From Burkholderiales bacterium UBA2647 (lineage in GTDB: Bacteria; Pseudomonadota; Gammaproteobacteria; Burkholderiales; Burkholderiaceae_E), in the NCBI GenBank assembly GCA_002359635.1, contig DENJ01000066.1, positions 1 through 15,141 on the forward strand: a stretch of 15,141 nucleotides of DNA, in the 5' to 3' direction. Within the stretch, counting starts at the first letter, position 1; every line of letters starts with the position of its first letter. The translations under genes and the position numbers were made by a program. Below are positions 1-6,340 of this stretch, in pieces. The notes beneath the pieces were generated by a model. That model saw only the letters and a list, made by a program, of their open reading frames with translations. It made no database searches and had not been told where the DNA came from.

Positions 1-383
1 CCATGCTCGAGCGACTCCAAAGCTTGGGCGTGCCGATGGCGATTGCAACCGGCAAGTCAAGGCTTGGCTTGAATCGCGTGCTTGAGCAGACCGGATGGCG
101 CCGTTTTTTCGTCGACACCCGTACTGCCGATGAGGGTCATCCGAAACCTCATCCCTGGATGTTGCTTGACCTTCTTGCCTCGCTTGGCACCGAGCCGTCA
201 CGGGCGATGATGGTCGGTGACACAACCCATGACCTTGAAATGGCCGCATCAGCAGGCACAAGGGCAGTCGCAGTAAGCTATGGCGCTCATGGTGTTGAAG
301 ATCTCGCAAGCGTGAACCCGGAGGCGATATTTTCCGACACCCCATCTTTGGCCCATTGGTTAGAAGCCCAACTTGCTCCATGA
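1..383 (+). CDS. HAD-superfamily phosphatase, phosphoglycolate-phosphatase-like (5' partial)
   Basis: Only the C-terminal 126 or so residues are present. The reading frame is open at the window edge, and the ATG at 3 is probably internal, because HAD motif I (DxDGT) must lie upstream. Counting from that Met, motif II is IATGKS (Thr16), motif III has Lys48 in GHPKPHP, and motif IV is GDTTHD (Asp73, Asp77). This order is that of a HAD subfamily IA hydrolase, which removes phosphate from small metabolites in the cytoplasm. Full-length members are about 215-230 aa, so roughly 90 residues are missing. The stop codon overlaps the next ATG (ATGA at 380-383), which implies translational coupling with the Rieske gene. 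The HAD fold is clear. The substrate is inferred only, and phosphoglycolate is one option among several sugar or nucleotide phosphates. Confidence 0.85.
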   Translation, partial: MLERLQSLGVPMAIATGKSRLGLNRVLEQTGWRRFFVDTRTADEGHPKPHPWMLLDLLASLGTEPSRAMMVGDTTHDLEMAASAGTRAVAVSYGAHGVEDLASVNPEAIFSDTPSLAHWLEAQLAP

Positions 384-769
384 GTGAATCGACACCCGCC
401 AACTGGAAAACAGTTTGGACCGACGCCGGCAGCGCCCTTGAATTGCTCGACGGCGGTACCGGACTTCGTACGCTCATACCAGGACCTGGGGGCGAGGTCT
501 CGGCCTTCGTGGTCCGGTTTCAGGGGCAGGCATTTGCTTACTTGAATCGTTGCGCCCATGTTCCCGTTGAACTTGACTGGCTCGAAGGCGCTTTTTTTGA
601 CGACAGTGGACAATTCTTGGTGTGCGCAACGCACGGTGCCATGTACGAGGCAAATACTGGGCTGTGTATCGATGGGCCCTGCCGTGGCCGATCCCTTGAG
701 GCGCTCGACTGCAAAATCGACGCCGATCGTGTGCTGATCAGGCGTCAACAAAGGACAAAGCATGACTGA
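380..769 (+). CDS. Small Rieske [2Fe-2S] domain protein
   Basis: This 129-aa soluble protein consists almost entirely of a Rieske domain. The cluster ligands are visible as Cys58-x-His60 and Cys82-x-x-His85, the standard two-Cys two-His pattern. No transmembrane helix or signal peptide is seen, so it is not the cytochrome bc1 subunit. It resembles the stand-alone ferredoxin-like Rieske proteins that pass electrons to oxygenases or have unassigned roles. The ATG at 380 is chosen because it overlaps the upstream stop (ATGA). A TTG at 356 in the same frame would add eight unconvincing residues. The 3' end overlaps the S49 peptidase start by 8 bases, so the HAD, Rieske and peptidase genes form one coupled unit. 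The neighbours do not reveal a redox partner. Confidence 0.85.
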   Translation: MSESTPANWKTVWTDAGSALELLDGGTGLRTLIPGPGGEVSAFVVRFQGQAFAYLNRCAHVPVELDWLEGAFFDDSGQFLVCATHGAMYEANTGLCIDGPCRGRSLEALDCKIDADRVLIRRQQRTKHD

Positions 770-1760
770 GGACACTAAGCCGGCTGGGTCTGCTTCGACA
801 TCAGGCGCCTGGATAAGTGCCCATGAAATCCAGCAAGCTGCGCTGTTGCGCCTTCTTGAAGAAAACCAACGCGAGCAGATCCGCAGGCGTCGCTGGTCGA
901 TTGCATTCCGTAGTCTATTCCTGATCGTTTTGATGCTTTTTTGGTACGAATGGCGGAGTGTTAGCGGACACGAAACCGCAAAGCCAGACCGCCACACCGC
1001 CTTGATCGATATCCAGGGGGAAATTGACCACGAGTCGGAGGCAAACGCCGATCAAATCACAGGCGCTTTACGCGCAGCCTTTGAAGATCAAGGCACCGCG
1101 GGTGTGATCCTGCGGCTTAACAGCCCGGGCGGATCGCCTGTGCAGGCATCAATCATCCACCAGGAGGTTCTCCGTTTAAGGGAAAAGTACCCCAATATTC
1201 CCATCCACACGGTGGTCGAAGATATTTGTGCATCAGGCGGCTACTACATTGCGGTCGCAAGCGATAAGATTTTCGTTGATCCCAATAGTTTGGTGGGCTC
1301 GATCGGTGTGCGGCTTGATGGATTTGGATTCACAGAAGCGATGAAGCGTTTGGGTGTTGAGCGACGCTTATTCACCGCCGGTGCGGATAAAGGCATGCTA
1401 GATCCCTTCAGTGCTTTGAGTGACACCCAGCGCGCGCATTTGCAAAGCACACTTGATGACTTACATCGAAACTTTATTGAGGCGGTCAAGCAAGGACGCG
1501 GCGATCGTTTGCAAGAGGACAGCAAGCTCTTCAGTGGTCGCGTCTGGAGCGGCGATCAGGCAATCAAACTAGGGCTGGCAGATGCGCGCGGCTCGGTTGA
1601 TCAGGTTGCCCGTGATGTCATCAAAGCGGACGATGTGGTGGACTTCAGTCCCCGGCCGTCGCTTGCGGAGCGCTTCGCGCGGCGCGTTGGCGTTGAGACC
1701 TCACGTGTGATTTCGACGATGGGTCTTCAAGCCCTGTCTGCGCCCAGCCGGCTTCGCTAG
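762..1760 (+). CDS. sppA: S49 family signal-peptide peptidase, SppA-type (short form)
   Basis: This 332-aa inner-membrane serine protease probably degrades leftover signal peptides and other membrane-embedded peptides. A cytoplasmic basic segment (residues 37-45, many Arg) precedes one transmembrane helix at about 46-64, giving an N-in topology with a periplasmic catalytic domain. The S49 core follows: LNSPGGSP near 119-126, the nucleophile Ser158 in CASGGYY, the VGSIGV segment at 178-183, and Lys210 in the position of the catalytic Lys of short SppA enzymes (Ser/Lys dyad). Length fits the short, single-domain bacterial form rather than the roughly 600-aa E. coli enzyme. The start overlaps the Rieske stop. 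The last 60 bases overlap the convergent methyltransferase gene on the other strand. Family assignment is firm; in vivo substrates are inferred. Confidence 0.9.
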   Translation: MTEDTKPAGSASTSGAWISAHEIQQAALLRLLEENQREQIRRRRWSIAFRSLFLIVLMLFWYEWRSVSGHETAKPDRHTALIDIQGEIDHESEANADQITGALRAAFEDQGTAGVILRLNSPGGSPVQASIIHQEVLRLREKYPNIPIHTVVEDICASGGYYIAVASDKIFVDPNSLVGSIGVRLDGFGFTEAMKRLGVERRLFTAGADKGMLDPFSALSDTQRAHLQSTLDDLHRNFIEAVKQGRGDRLQEDSKLFSGRVWSGDQAIKLGLADARGSVDQVARDVIKADDVVDFSPRPSLAERFARRVGVETSRVISTMGLQALSAPSRLR

Positions 1761-2567
1761 TCGGGTTTCTTTGAGGGTAGGGTGTCTCGAAAGGTCGCCA
1801 CCAGATCTGGCGGTTGCTCGTGGATGCATGCTCTGCATGGCGCTGCCTAGGATAAAAACACAGGGCTCGCGCCCTGGCGTCCAAGCGCTCTGCCGCCACT
1901 GGGCTACGGTCTTAACGTGAATGGTCTCTTTTTCGGTACCCAGCGCACAGGCCACACAAAGCAGGGTTTCGGGCTTTAAGACACGGGTGACAGAGGTCAT
2001 CATCGCCTCGTTGCGATAAGGCGTTTCAATCCACAGCAAGCTTCGCCCATCTTGCGCGTTTAATCGCTCCATTGCGATCAAAGCGGCATCGCGTGCGTCG
2101 CCTGCCGCAGCCAGATAACCTTTAAATTCAAAATGCTGACCGTTCAATCCTGAGGCCATTAAGGCGAGCATGAGGGACGATGGACCGACCTGCGGTCGAA
2201 CCGGATAGCCTGCGGCATGAACCGCAGCAATCAAAGCCTGACCCGGATCTGCAATCGCAGGAAGGCCAGCCTCTGACAAGAGACCGACGGACACACCCGC
2301 CTCGAGCCAGGCCAGAACCTGTCGAATGACCGCCTTGCTTTGCGGCTCGGATTGGGCGGTATGCTCATCCCAAACCAGCATCAAGGCTTCGGGCAGTGGT
2401 TTTGGCCAGGCGCAGCGTTTGAGCCATGCGCGTGCAGACTTTGCGTCCTCAACAACAAAGTGCGAAAGCGTATGGAGCTTTGACAGCACCGGTCCGGGTA
2501 AGGACCGTGCCGGATCGCTATCCGGGTCAAGCGCCGTCGGCAGCAGTATCAACGCCGAAGAGCTCAT
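1701..2567 (-). CDS. RsmI-like SAM-dependent methyltransferase (tetrapyrrole-methylase fold)
   Basis: This 288-aa protein belongs to the family that includes RsmI, which 2'-O-methylates C1402 of 16S rRNA. RsmI-like landmarks appear in order: an N-terminal strand LILLPTALDP (6-15), VVED (38-41), SEAGLPAIADPG (98-109, matching the RsmI SDAGTP segment), GPSSLMLALMASG (128-140), FEFKGYL (146-152) and ETPYR (181-185, where RsmI has ESTHR). The match is imperfect, so this may be the divergent paralogue annotated only as 'SAM-dependent methyltransferase' in many betaproteobacteria. The substrate is therefore uncertain. After the fold ends near residue 243 there is a basic, probably disordered tail of about 45 residues encoded antisense to the peptidase 3' end. 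The ATG at 2567 lies inside the upstream yceF gene (41-base overlap), which suggests coupled translation. Confidence 0.82.
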   Translation of the reverse strand: MSSSALILLPTALDPDSDPARSLPGPVLSKLHTLSHFVVEDAKSARAWLKRCAWPKPLPEALMLVWDEHTAQSEPQSKAVIRQVLAWLEAGVSVGLLSEAGLPAIADPGQALIAAVHAAGYPVRPQVGPSSLMLALMASGLNGQHFEFKGYLAAAGDARDAALIAMERLNAQDGRSLLWIETPYRNEAMMTSVTRVLKPETLLCVACALGTEKETIHVKTVAQWRQSAWTPGREPCVFILGSAMQSMHPRATARSGGDLSRHPTLKETRLAKPAGRRQGLKTHRRNHT

Positions 2568-3174
2568 AGCCGGCCTCGCTGAGAAATTGAGTCAGGCGGA
2601 TCAGCGGCAAACCAATCAAAGCCGTCGGATCATCGGACTGTATGGATGCCATGAGGATGATGCCCAGGCCTTCGCACTTGGCAGATCCTGCGCAATCAAA
2701 AGCCGGTTCGCGGTCGAGATACCCAGCGATCAGTGCCGGGCTCAGATCGCGAAATTTCACCTCGGTCACCACCACGGCCGCACGCTGAAAATCTGGCCCT
2801 GCCGCCTGCTCTGCCGGCTGATCGTGATATTTGATGAGGGCAAGGGCGGTGTAAAAGCGCATTGTTCTGCCGCTGGCCTGGCTGAGTTGTTCTACCGCAG
2901 CCTGGCGCTGACCTGGTTTACCGATCGCCTTCAAACCATCAAGCGTAGCTGCCTGGTCGGAACCAATCACGAGTGCACCAGGATGAAGCCTGGCAACAGC
3001 GCTGGCTTTTTCGATGGCAAGCCTTAAGGCCATTGCCTCTACCGACTCTGCGGCGTTTTGTGTCTCGATGACCTGCGGTGCGAGCTGGGTGAAGTGCACC
3101 GTCAGTCGCTCAAGCAACGCTCTGCGATAGACCGAGGTTGAAGCGAGAATGAGCGGCGGGTTAGCTTTGGACAC
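2527..3174 (-). CDS. yceF: Maf/YceF-type nucleotide pyrophosphatase (7-methyl-GTP)
   Basis: This 215-aa house-cleaning enzyme hydrolyses non-canonical nucleotides. The YceF subgroup acts on m7GTP. Motifs seen are LILASTSVYRRALLERL (8-24) with the conserved Arg17/Arg18, Lys56 in AIEKA, VIGSDQ (69-74, Asp73) followed by LDG and GKP, FYTALAL (108-114), DCAGSAKCEGLGI and the C-terminal ALIGLPLIRL. GSDQ rather than GADT, together with CAGSxKxEG, marks the YceF branch. The start is the GTG at 3174, because AGGAG sits five bases upstream of it and the protein then begins just before the conserved strand. A GTG at 3201 would add nine unlikely residues. The gene is divergent from yceD, its usual companion in gammaproteobacteria too, and its 3' end overlaps the methyltransferase start. 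Confidence 0.93.
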   Translation of the reverse strand: MSKANPPLILASTSVYRRALLERLTVHFTQLAPQVIETQNAAESVEAMALRLAIEKASAVARLHPGALVIGSDQAATLDGLKAIGKPGQRQAAVEQLSQASGRTMRFYTALALIKYHDQPAEQAAGPDFQRAAVVVTEVKFRDLSPALIAGYLDREPAFDCAGSAKCEGLGIILMASIQSDDPTALIGLPLIRLTQFLSEAGYELFGVDTAADGA

Positions 3175-3179
3175 GGCAT

Positions 3180-3184
3180 CTCCT
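3180..3184 (-). promoter_or_regulatory. Shine-Dalgarno site of yceF
   Basis: The minus strand reads AGGAG here, five bases before the GTG at 3174-3172. It decides the GTG start over the in-frame GTG at 3201, which has no such site. Confidence 0.75.
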
Positions 3185-3202
3185 GAGCATTGTGGGAGCA
3201 CG

Positions 3203-3216
3203 TATCATAGAGTGAT
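3203..3216 (-). promoter_or_regulatory. Possible promoter -10 in the yceF/yceD divergent gap
   Basis: The 66-base gap between the divergent starts must serve the minus-strand pair. The minus strand has TATGAT at 3209-3204 (five of six matches to TATAAT), about 30 bases before the yceF start. No convincing -35 hexamer lies 16-18 bases upstream. The same spot is a small inverted repeat, ATCA and TGAT around a five-base centre (3204-3216), which could also bind a regulator. This is weak evidence. Confidence 0.3.
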
Positions 3217-3240
3217 GGAAGCTGGGCACCGACGATCGCA

Positions 3241-3816
3241 ATGAGATTTCAAGCAAATGAATGGACGGCGCGTTCCCTGCCGCTCATGACCTGGATCGAG
3301 CACGGCGGTGTTTTTGATGCAAGGATTGAAGCCGAGGTTTTGGTGCAGGAGATGCCGAGGCTTTATGCGCTTTCCCAATCCAGCCCCCGGGAATCTCTAC
3401 GCTGGCGAGCAAGCGGCCTCAGTGATTTGGCGTTAAGCGAACGTCGCTACTGGCTCAGGCTTGAGGCGAGCGCACAGTTGATGCTCGTTTGCCAGCGATG
3501 CATGCACCCTTTAAGTCTGGATCTTCAAGTCAAGCGACGCTTCCTGGTTGCACGCAACGAGGCTATGGCGAGCAAGCTTGAAGATGCCGCCCAAGACGAC
3601 TATGACGTGATTGCCCACGATAAGCACTTTGATCTGTTGGCACTTGTTGAAGACGAATTACTCCTCGCCTTACCGATTGTTCCCAAGCATTTGCAATGTG
3701 AGCCGCCTGGCACATCTCAGGCAGTAGCACCGCTGCAGTCGAACCGACCCAAGCCTTTTGCGGTTCTGTCTTCACTGAAAAGCATTACCGATGACGACAA
3801 GCGTTCTGAAGATTAA
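3241..3816 (+). CDS. yceD: YceD / DUF177 family protein, large-subunit rRNA accumulation factor
   Basis: This 191-aa protein of the YceD (DUF177) family sits next to rpmF in most bacteria and has been linked to 23S rRNA accumulation. Seen here: a CQRC pair (Cys84, Cys87) followed by a Pro, an acidic mid-region, the hallmark DLLALVEDELLLALPIVPKH (about 131-150) with a Cys three residues later, and the C-terminal PFAVLSSLK. These match the family in order. The cysteines suggest a metal site, but that is inference. The ATG at 3241 has no strong Shine-Dalgarno; it is kept because it gives the usual family length (170-190 aa). The stop lies 181 bases before rpmF, and a promoter sits in that gap, so yceD may be only partly co-transcribed with the genes downstream. 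Confidence 0.92.
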   Translation: MRFQANEWTARSLPLMTWIEHGGVFDARIEAEVLVQEMPRLYALSQSSPRESLRWRASGLSDLALSERRYWLRLEASAQLMLVCQRCMHPLSLDLQVKRRFLVARNEAMASKLEDAAQDDYDVIAHDKHFDLLALVEDELLLALPIVPKHLQCEPPGTSQAVAPLQSNRPKPFAVLSSLKSITDDDKRSED

Positions 3817-3855
3817 ACTGGTTATGATTGGGTTTGAGATGTTTTTTCGCGACTT

Positions 3856-3871
3856 GCGCAGAACCCTGCGC
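3856..3871 (+). repeat. Perfect 6-bp inverted repeat between yceD and the rpmF promoter
   Basis: GCGCAG and CTGCGC flank a four-base loop, giving a small GC-rich hairpin 40 bases after the yceD stop. A T-run lies upstream (3842-3847) rather than downstream on this strand, and the minus strand then shows an A-run, so it does not look like an intrinsic terminator in either direction. It could be an operator or an RNA processing site. Confidence 0.45.
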
Positions 3872-3889
3872 CCTGTGTTGAAACCTTTG

Positions 3890-3921
3890 AACACCGCAAC
3901 ACGGCGAAAACACATGAACAC
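3890..3921 (+). repeat. Four AACAC pentamers upstream of the rpmF promoter
   Basis: AACAC starts at 3890, 3898, 3909 and 3917, i.e. two AACACnnnAACAC pairs offset by 19 bases. An inverted copy (GTGTT) lies at 3875-3879. The cluster ends 16 bases before the -35 hexamer at 3938, where an activator or repressor would sit. No known regulator is recognised. Confidence 0.4.
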
Positions 3922-3937
3922 CATAAGCGTGCACTGG

Positions 3938-3966
3938 TTCACCTTTTCTCGCGGTCTTGATATAAT
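3938..3966 (+). promoter_or_regulatory. Sigma70 promoter of the rpmF-plsX-fab operon
   Basis: TTCACC (3938-3943, four of six consensus) and a perfect TATAAT (3961-3966) are separated by exactly 17 bases. TG at 3958-3959 makes it an extended -10. Transcription should start near 3973, giving a leader of about 25 bases before rpmF. This is the best promoter in the window and fits the high expression expected for ribosomal protein and lipid genes. Confidence 0.82.
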
Positions 3967-3997
3967 CTCGGATTAGCTTTCACATGGAGCCGCGACC

Positions 3998-4183
3998 ATG
4001 GCCGTCCAGCAAAACAAGAAATCGCCCTCGAAACGCGGCATGCACCGCGCCCACGACTTTTTAAGTGCGCCACCGATTGCTGTAGAAACCAGCACTGGCG
4101 AGATTCATCTTCGCCATCACATCAGCCCGAATGGTTTTTATCGTGGCAAGAAGGTGGTGAAGTCAAAGTCGGACGAATCCTAG
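3998..4183 (+). CDS. rpmF: 50S ribosomal protein L32
   Basis: This 61-aa protein of the large ribosomal subunit starts MAVQQNKKSPSKRGMHRAHD, the characteristic L32 N-terminus, and continues with APPIAVETSTGEIHLRHHISPNGFYRGKKV, matching the proteobacterial form without the zinc-binding CxxC motifs of some other bacteria. GGAG at 3986-3989 lies eight bases before the ATG. The gene is the first in the transcript from the promoter at 3938-3966 and lies 45 bases ahead of plsX, the conserved order. Family identity is certain. Its coupling to lipid genes is a long-standing conserved arrangement whose reason is not shown by sequence alone. Confidence 0.98.
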   Translation: MAVQQNKKSPSKRGMHRAHDFLSAPPIAVETSTGEIHLRHHISPNGFYRGKKVVKSKSDES

Positions 4184-4201
4184 TCGTTTCAGCGCGACGT
4201 A

Positions 4202-4222
4202 ACGGAGCAAGAAAGGCTCCGT
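4202..4222 (+). promoter_or_regulatory. Hairpin immediately upstream of the plsX start
   Basis: ACGGAGC (4202-4208) and GCTCCGT (4216-4222) form a perfect 7-bp stem around a seven-base purine loop (4209-4215). The stem ends six bases before the plsX ATG at 4229. The only Shine-Dalgarno-like bases (AAAGG, 4212-4216) lie in the loop and stem edge, so folding could affect ribosome access. No T-run follows, so it is not a terminator. Confidence 0.5.
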
Positions 4223-4228
4223 GGGTCG

Positions 4229-5299
4229 ATGGACGGTTCGCAAATCACGATTGCAGTCGATGGCATGGGTGGCGATTACGGCCTCCCGGTCACCGTCCCC
4301 GCCACGATACAATTTCTATCACGAGCAAGCCATGCGGATTGCTTGCTCGTCGGTGACGAGGGGCCACTTGACGCCGCGCTACGTGCGGCAAAGCCGAATC
4401 AGGCTATCAGCAGCCGAATCCAAATCGTCCACGCCAGCGAATCTGTCGGCATGGATGAAGCCATTGCCGTTGCCTTGCGCGGCAAGAAGGATTCGTCCAT
4501 GCGTCGTGCTATCGAGTGTGTTCATGATGGACGCGCACAGGCCTGCGTAAGTGCCGGCAACACCGGCGCTCTCATGGCTTTGTCGCGCATGGTGTTAAAA
4601 ACCATGGATGGCATCGACCGCCCGGCAATCGCAGCACAACTGCCTAATGTGCGCGGTGGCGCAACAATGGTGCTCGATTTGGGTGCGAATGTTGATTGCA
4701 GCGCCGAGCATTTGTTGCAATTCGCGATCATGGGCGCGGCCTTGTCTTCGGCGCTTGATCAATCGCGGCGTCCATCGATTGGACTGCTCAATATAGGCGA
4801 GGAGATCATCAAAGGCAATGAGGTTGTCAAGCAGGCAGGGGAACTGCTGCGCAACAGCGGTTTGAATTTTATTGGTAATGTTGAAGGGAAAGATATTTTC
4901 TCAGGAACCGTTGATGTGGTTGTTTGTGACGGTTTTGTGGGCAACGTGGCCCTGAAAACATCAGAAGGTCTAGCGAGCATGCTCGCACAGACCTTGCGTG
5001 AAGAGTACGGTCGAGGTTTAGTTTCAAAGCTTGGTGCGCTGGTATCGCTGCCTGTGATTCAAAGAATTCGCCGGCGTATGGACCACCGCCGCTACAATGG
5101 GGCTTCGTTGGTGGGGCTTCGCGGCATCGTGTTTAAGAGCCATGGTTCTGCTGATCAGCTGGCTTTTCAAACAGCGCTGTCCCGCGCTGCCCACGCTGTA
5201 GAACGCAAGCTCATTCACCAAATAGCGCAAACCCTGCCAGAGGTTAGGGCGCTTGCCCACCATGCCCAAGATCAATCGCTCCTTCAACAACAGGCATAG
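4229..5299 (+). CDS. plsX: Phosphate acyltransferase PlsX
   Basis: This 356-aa peripheral membrane enzyme converts acyl-ACP to acyl-phosphate, the donor used by PlsY to acylate glycerol-3-phosphate. Family motifs seen: IAVDGMGGDYGL at the start, the DEAIAVALRGKKDSSMRRA stretch (about 75-93), CVSAGNTGALMA, DLGANVDC, GLLNIGEEIIKGNEVVKQA, and VDVVVCDGFVGNVALKTSEG. Length matches the family (about 340-360). The ATG at 4229 places the conserved first strand at residues 6-10. A short hairpin precedes it. The gene lies 45 bases after rpmF and 43 bases before fabH, consistent with one transcript linking ACP-bound fatty acids to phospholipids. Identification is secure. Confidence 0.97.
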   Translation: MDGSQITIAVDGMGGDYGLPVTVPATIQFLSRASHADCLLVGDEGPLDAALRAAKPNQAISSRIQIVHASESVGMDEAIAVALRGKKDSSMRRAIECVHDGRAQACVSAGNTGALMALSRMVLKTMDGIDRPAIAAQLPNVRGGATMVLDLGANVDCSAEHLLQFAIMGAALSSALDQSRRPSIGLLNIGEEIIKGNEVVKQAGELLRNSGLNFIGNVEGKDIFSGTVDVVVCDGFVGNVALKTSEGLASMLAQTLREEYGRGLVSKLGALVSLPVIQRIRRRMDHRRYNGASLVGLRGIVFKSHGSADQLAFQTALSRAAHAVERKLIHQIAQTLPEVRALAHHAQDQSLLQQQA

Positions 5300-5342
5300 C
5301 AAAGATGAAGCAACTCACGGTATCGGCAAGCATGCTTGAACC

Positions 5343-6317
5343 ATGATTTACAGCAAACTTTTAGGCGTCGGATCGGCTTTGCCGCCGCGCTGCGTCAGCA
5401 ATGAGGCACTGGTCGAGAGCTTGGCCGAGCGGGGCGTGGAAAGCTCAAGCGATTGGATTGAGGAACGCACGGGCATTAAGCAGCGATACCTTGCCGAGCC
5501 CGATATCAGCAGCAGCCAACTCGGCTTTCAAGCGGCACAGCGCGCACTCGAACACGCATCACGCAGCGCCAACGATGTGGACCTGATTATTGTTGCCACC
5601 TCCACGCCCGATGTGATTTTTCCAAGTACAGCCTGCCTTATTCAGCAGCAGCTTGGTTGCAAGGGCGGAGCGGCCTTTGATGTGCAGGCCGTATGCGCAG
5701 GCTTTGTTTACGGGCTGGCGACTGCCGATGCGATGATCCGCACCGGCATGGCACGTTGCGCGCTGGTGATCGGTGCGGAGGTCTTTTCGCGTATTCTTGA
5801 TTGGAACGATCGAAGAACCTGCGTGCTCTTTGGGGATGGGGCCGGTGCGGTGGTCCTCGGGGCAGGCGATTCGCCCGGTATCCATGCTTGCGCCCTGCAC
5901 GCTGACGGTAGTCTGGTTTCAATCTTGCAGACCGCGGGACAAGTCTGTTCGGGCAAAATCTGCGGACACCCATTTCTCACGATGGACGGGCAGGCCGTTT
6001 TTAAAACCGCGGTCAACGTGCTCGACCAGGTCGCACGTGAGGTCTGCGCCAAGGCCAGTATCAGTGTGGATGAACTTGATTGGCTCATCCCGCATCAAGC
6101 GAACATCAGGATTCTTCAGGCAACCGCCAAGCGACTTGCCCTGCCTCTGGAAAAAGTCATCATCACCGTTGACCAACATGCCAATACTTCGGCTGCCTCA
6201 GTCCCGCTTGCCCTTGACTGGGCGATACGCCAGGGAAAGGTCAAACCCGGGCAAAAGGTGCTGCTCGAAGGGGTGGGAGGCGGCATGACTTGGGGCGCTT
6301 GTTTATTGAGCTATTGA
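5343..6317 (+). CDS. fabH: Beta-ketoacyl-ACP synthase III
   Basis: FabH (324 aa) condenses acetyl-CoA with malonyl-ACP to start type II fatty acid synthesis. The catalytic triad is visible: Cys118 in VQAVCAGF, His251 in IPHQANIRI and Asn281 in HANTSAAS. The N-terminal ERTGIKQRY segment and the C-terminal GVGGGMTWGACLL are family hallmarks. The ATG at 5343 gives the standard short N-terminus directly before the first beta strand. No good Shine-Dalgarno precedes it. The stop is 23 bases before the fabD ATG. Acyl-CoA chain preference cannot be read reliably from sequence; acetyl-CoA is the default for this operon context. Confidence 0.97.
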   Translation: MIYSKLLGVGSALPPRCVSNEALVESLAERGVESSSDWIEERTGIKQRYLAEPDISSSQLGFQAAQRALEHASRSANDVDLIIVATSTPDVIFPSTACLIQQQLGCKGGAAFDVQAVCAGFVYGLATADAMIRTGMARCALVIGAEVFSRILDWNDRRTCVLFGDGAGAVVLGAGDSPGIHACALHADGSLVSILQTAGQVCSGKICGHPFLTMDGQAVFKTAVNVLDQVAREVCAKASISVDELDWLIPHQANIRILQATAKRLALPLEKVIITVDQHANTSAASVPLALDWAIRQGKVKPGQKVLLEGVGGGMTWGACLLSY

Positions 6318-6340
6318 TTCAAGGAGCGCTCGAATACCTT

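Noticed and set aside
287..997. 236-aa open frame on the minus strand across the HAD, Rieske and S49 peptidase genes
   Set aside because: It lies antisense to three well-supported overlapping genes, shows no recognisable domain and has the Arg/Ser-rich look of a shadow frame.
2326..3027. 233-aa open frame on the plus strand opposite yceF and the methyltransferase
   Set aside because: Both minus-strand proteins have clear family motifs over this stretch; the plus-strand product matches nothing.
3172..3201. Earlier GTG start for yceF at 3201
   Set aside because: It would add nine residues not typical of the family, while the GTG at 3174 has AGGAG at ideal spacing.
3791..3976. 61-aa open frame between yceD and rpmF
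   Set aside because: It runs through the strong promoter, has no ribosome site and no recognisable sequence; the stretch is better explained as regulatory DNA.
5773..6288. 171-aa open frame inside fabH
   Set aside because: FabH catalytic residues are all in the other frame, so this is a shadow.
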